Position numbers and translations under genes: made by a program. The notes beneath the pieces were generated by a model. It did not search any database, was not told the DNA's origin, and worked only from the letters and a program-made list of their open reading frames with translations. Below are positions 5,543 to 5,578 of a stretch of 5,578 nucleotides of DNA, piece after piece. The stretch lies in NCBI GenBank assembly GCA_002308115.1, contig DBVJ01000076.1, forward strand, positions 4,242 through 9,819. The letters run 5' to 3'. This DNA is from Lachnospiraceae bacterium UBA1267. Its GTDB lineage: Bacteria > Bacillota > Clostridia > Lachnospirales > Lachnospiraceae. The first letter of the stretch is position 1, and each line of letters opens with the position of its first letter.

Positions 5543-5571
5543 AGTATGAAAAAATTGGTTGGAGATGCCAA
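5543..5571 (-). promoter_or_regulatory. Candidate integrase promoter
   Basis: On the - strand TTGGCA (5566-5571, 5 of 6 to the -35 consensus) and CATACT (5543-5548, 4 of 6) are 17 nt apart. Transcription would begin near 5536, giving a leader of about 50 nt that contains the direct repeats and the AAGGA ribosome site. Confidence 0.4.
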
Positions 5572-5577
5572 TTTTTT
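5549..5577. repeat. AT-rich 10-bp inverted repeat at the right edge
   Basis: AAAAAATTGG (5549-5558) and CCAATTTTTT (5568-5577) pair perfectly around a 9-nt loop. The A-tract/T-tract flanks give terminator-like symmetry on both strands, but only two G-C pairs support the stem. It overlaps the -35 box of the candidate integrase promoter, so it could instead be an operator. Confidence 0.5.
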
Positions 5578-5578
5578 A

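Noticed and set aside
5549..5577. Attachment-site core
   Set aside because: An inverted repeat beside the integrase is suggestive, but an att core is shown by a matching direct repeat at the other prophage end, which is outside the window.
1..5578. CRISPR array or insertion sequence
   Set aside because: No regularly spaced repeat series, transposase motif or terminal inverted-repeat pair is visible on either strand.

Overview
The window is the right-hand end of a temperate tailed-phage genome, most likely an integrated prophage. The evidence is a block of co-oriented late-type genes on the + strand (tail-region gene end, lipoprotein, holin-like protein, small HD-motif protein, MuF protein), followed by a strong bidirectional terminator and a complete tyrosine-recombinase integrase on the - strand. 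The host cannot be named from sequence alone. A lipobox signal peptide, good AGGAG-type ribosome sites and moderately high GC suggest a bacterium with Shine-Dalgarno initiation and a lipoprotein pathway. The style recalls prophages of gut or rumen Gram-negatives (Lentisphaerota, Verrucomicrobiota or Desulfovibrio-like), but this is only an impression.

Layout. Bases 1-295 hold the 3' end of a phage gene entering from the left. A GC-rich hairpin (296-340) precedes a cysteine-rich lipoprotein (382-1284). A 72-residue one-TM holin-like protein (1306-1524) overlaps, by ATGA, a 141-residue protein with a phospholipase-A2-like HD motif (1521-1946). That gene overlaps a 678-residue composite protein (1939-3975). 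Bases 3976-4114 contain no protein gene but hold a tRNA-like small RNA on the - strand with its own apparent promoter. A 58-codon ORF (4115-4291) follows, then a 12-bp GNRA-loop terminator (4301-4328) shared with the convergent integrase (4337-5485). The last 90 bases hold the integrase leader with 11-bp-phased direct repeats and a large AT-rich inverted repeat.

The most interesting part is 1939-4291. The composite protein has an N-terminal Mu gpF-like head domain, a central HExxH zinc-peptidase-like domain and a C-terminal domain that looks like a BECR-fold phage RNase (PBECR type). This is the architecture of MuF polymorphic toxins of temperate phages. GC falls in steps along the gene (about 62%, then 50%, then 27% in hand-counted samples), so the toxin tip appears to have been swapped in. 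Directly at the toxin stop codon lies a convergent 86-nt RNA with near-perfect tRNA D and T arms, an abnormal anticodon arm and an over-long acceptor helix. BECR nucleases often cut tRNA, so a tRNA-like RNA beside the toxin could be a substrate decoy, a resistant tRNA or an antisense regulator. That link is inference; the RNA structure and the toxin architecture are what the sequence shows.
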